From Candidatus Bathyarchaeota archaeon (GTDB lineage: Archaea > Thermoproteota > Bathyarchaeia > Bathyarchaeales > WUQV01): a stretch of DNA of 11,501 nt. The stretch is from positions 1 to 11,501 of the forward strand of contig WUQV01000269.1 in the NCBI GenBank assembly GCA_009889585.1, read 5' to 3'. The number at the start of each line of letters is the position of its first letter. The stretch's first letter is position 1. The position numbers were made by a program, and so were the translations under genes. The notes beneath the pieces are model-generated. The model had not been told where the DNA came from. It saw only the letters and a program-made list of their open reading frames with translations, and did not search any database. Positions 11,454 through 11,501 of the stretch are shown in pieces.

Positions 11454-11501
11454 ATGGTGAAAATAGCCATGACAACCCTATCTATTATTGCTTTCTTAGC
11501 G
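11454..11501 (+). CDS. N-terminus of a new protein with a hydrophobic leader (cut by window edge)
   Basis: ATG 11454 opens a frame that runs to the window end: MVKIAMTTLSIIAFLA. GAGGA lies about 6-10 nt before the ATG, a good ribosome site. An in-frame TTG at 11439 would add MKRTT. A basic residue followed by a hydrophobic run suggests a signal peptide or membrane anchor, so an exported or membrane protein. The family cannot be judged from 16 residues. Confidence 0.55.
   Translation, partial: MVKIAMTTLSIIAFLA

Noticed and set aside
1..11501. TAG fully reassigned as a sense codon
   Set aside because: TAG ends both DUF3782-type genes and tnpB at the normal family C-termini, so at most partial read-through can be argued.
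1..11501. CRISPR array
   Set aside because: No regularly spaced direct repeats with unique spacers are visible; the only tandem repeats are the coding 21-nt units at 8021-8083.

Overview
The window looks like a chromosomal accessory region of a thermophilic archaeon, most likely of the TACK/Thermoproteota group. The reasons are family content (PaREP1, DUF3782-type coiled-coil proteins, DUF1616, a stand-alone pyruvate-kinase C-terminal domain, archaeal VapBC and a tnpB-only IS605-type element), TATA boxes about 23-26 nt before several start codons (leaderless mRNAs), frequent TTG starts, and a GC-rich structured RNA gene standing out of a moderate-GC background. No rRNA or tRNA is present, so the species cannot be fixed.

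Layout. 1-1574 is largely decayed: the tail of a gene, an unrecognised broken minus-strand gene, a pyruvate-kinase alpha/beta-domain gene cut by one in-frame TAG, a solo TnpB-type right-end hairpin, and a DUF1616 remnant with TAG where Trp is expected. Intact PaREP1 (1528-1911) and DUF3782-type (2051-2647) genes follow, then a nucleotidyltransferase-like gene broken by three frameshifts (2672-2998). At 3039-3207 lies a candidate structured RNA on the minus strand with its own TATA box. It is divergent from a PD-(D/E)XK-like gene (3293-3946), and a perfect 12-bp palindrome sits between the two promoters. A housekeeping-type 6-phospho-3-hexuloisomerase gene (3996-4619) and an Fsr-like MFS exporter gene (4747-5916, minus) follow. 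A tnpB element is inserted 21 nt upstream of the exporter.

From 7250 to 11050 is a toxin-antitoxin / small-protein island: a retropepsin-like gene whose catalytic Asp is Asn, a shattered small gene coupled to it, a second DUF3782 paralogue with 21-nt coiled-coil repeats, a second retropepsin-like gene (broken, catalytic Asp is Gly), a frame-broken VapBC pair, and an AbrB-type antitoxin overlapping by 1 nt a gene for a small glycine-zipper membrane protein. A possible PIN-domain remnant follows. The window ends in the first codons of a new plus-strand gene with a hydrophobic N-terminus.

General reading: large core-type genes are intact, while small accessory genes carry nonsense codons and single-base frame breaks, mostly equivalent to a one-base loss. 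The two most interesting candidates are the divergent RNA / nuclease-like locus around 3040-3950 and the AbrB-membrane protein pair at 10204-10910.
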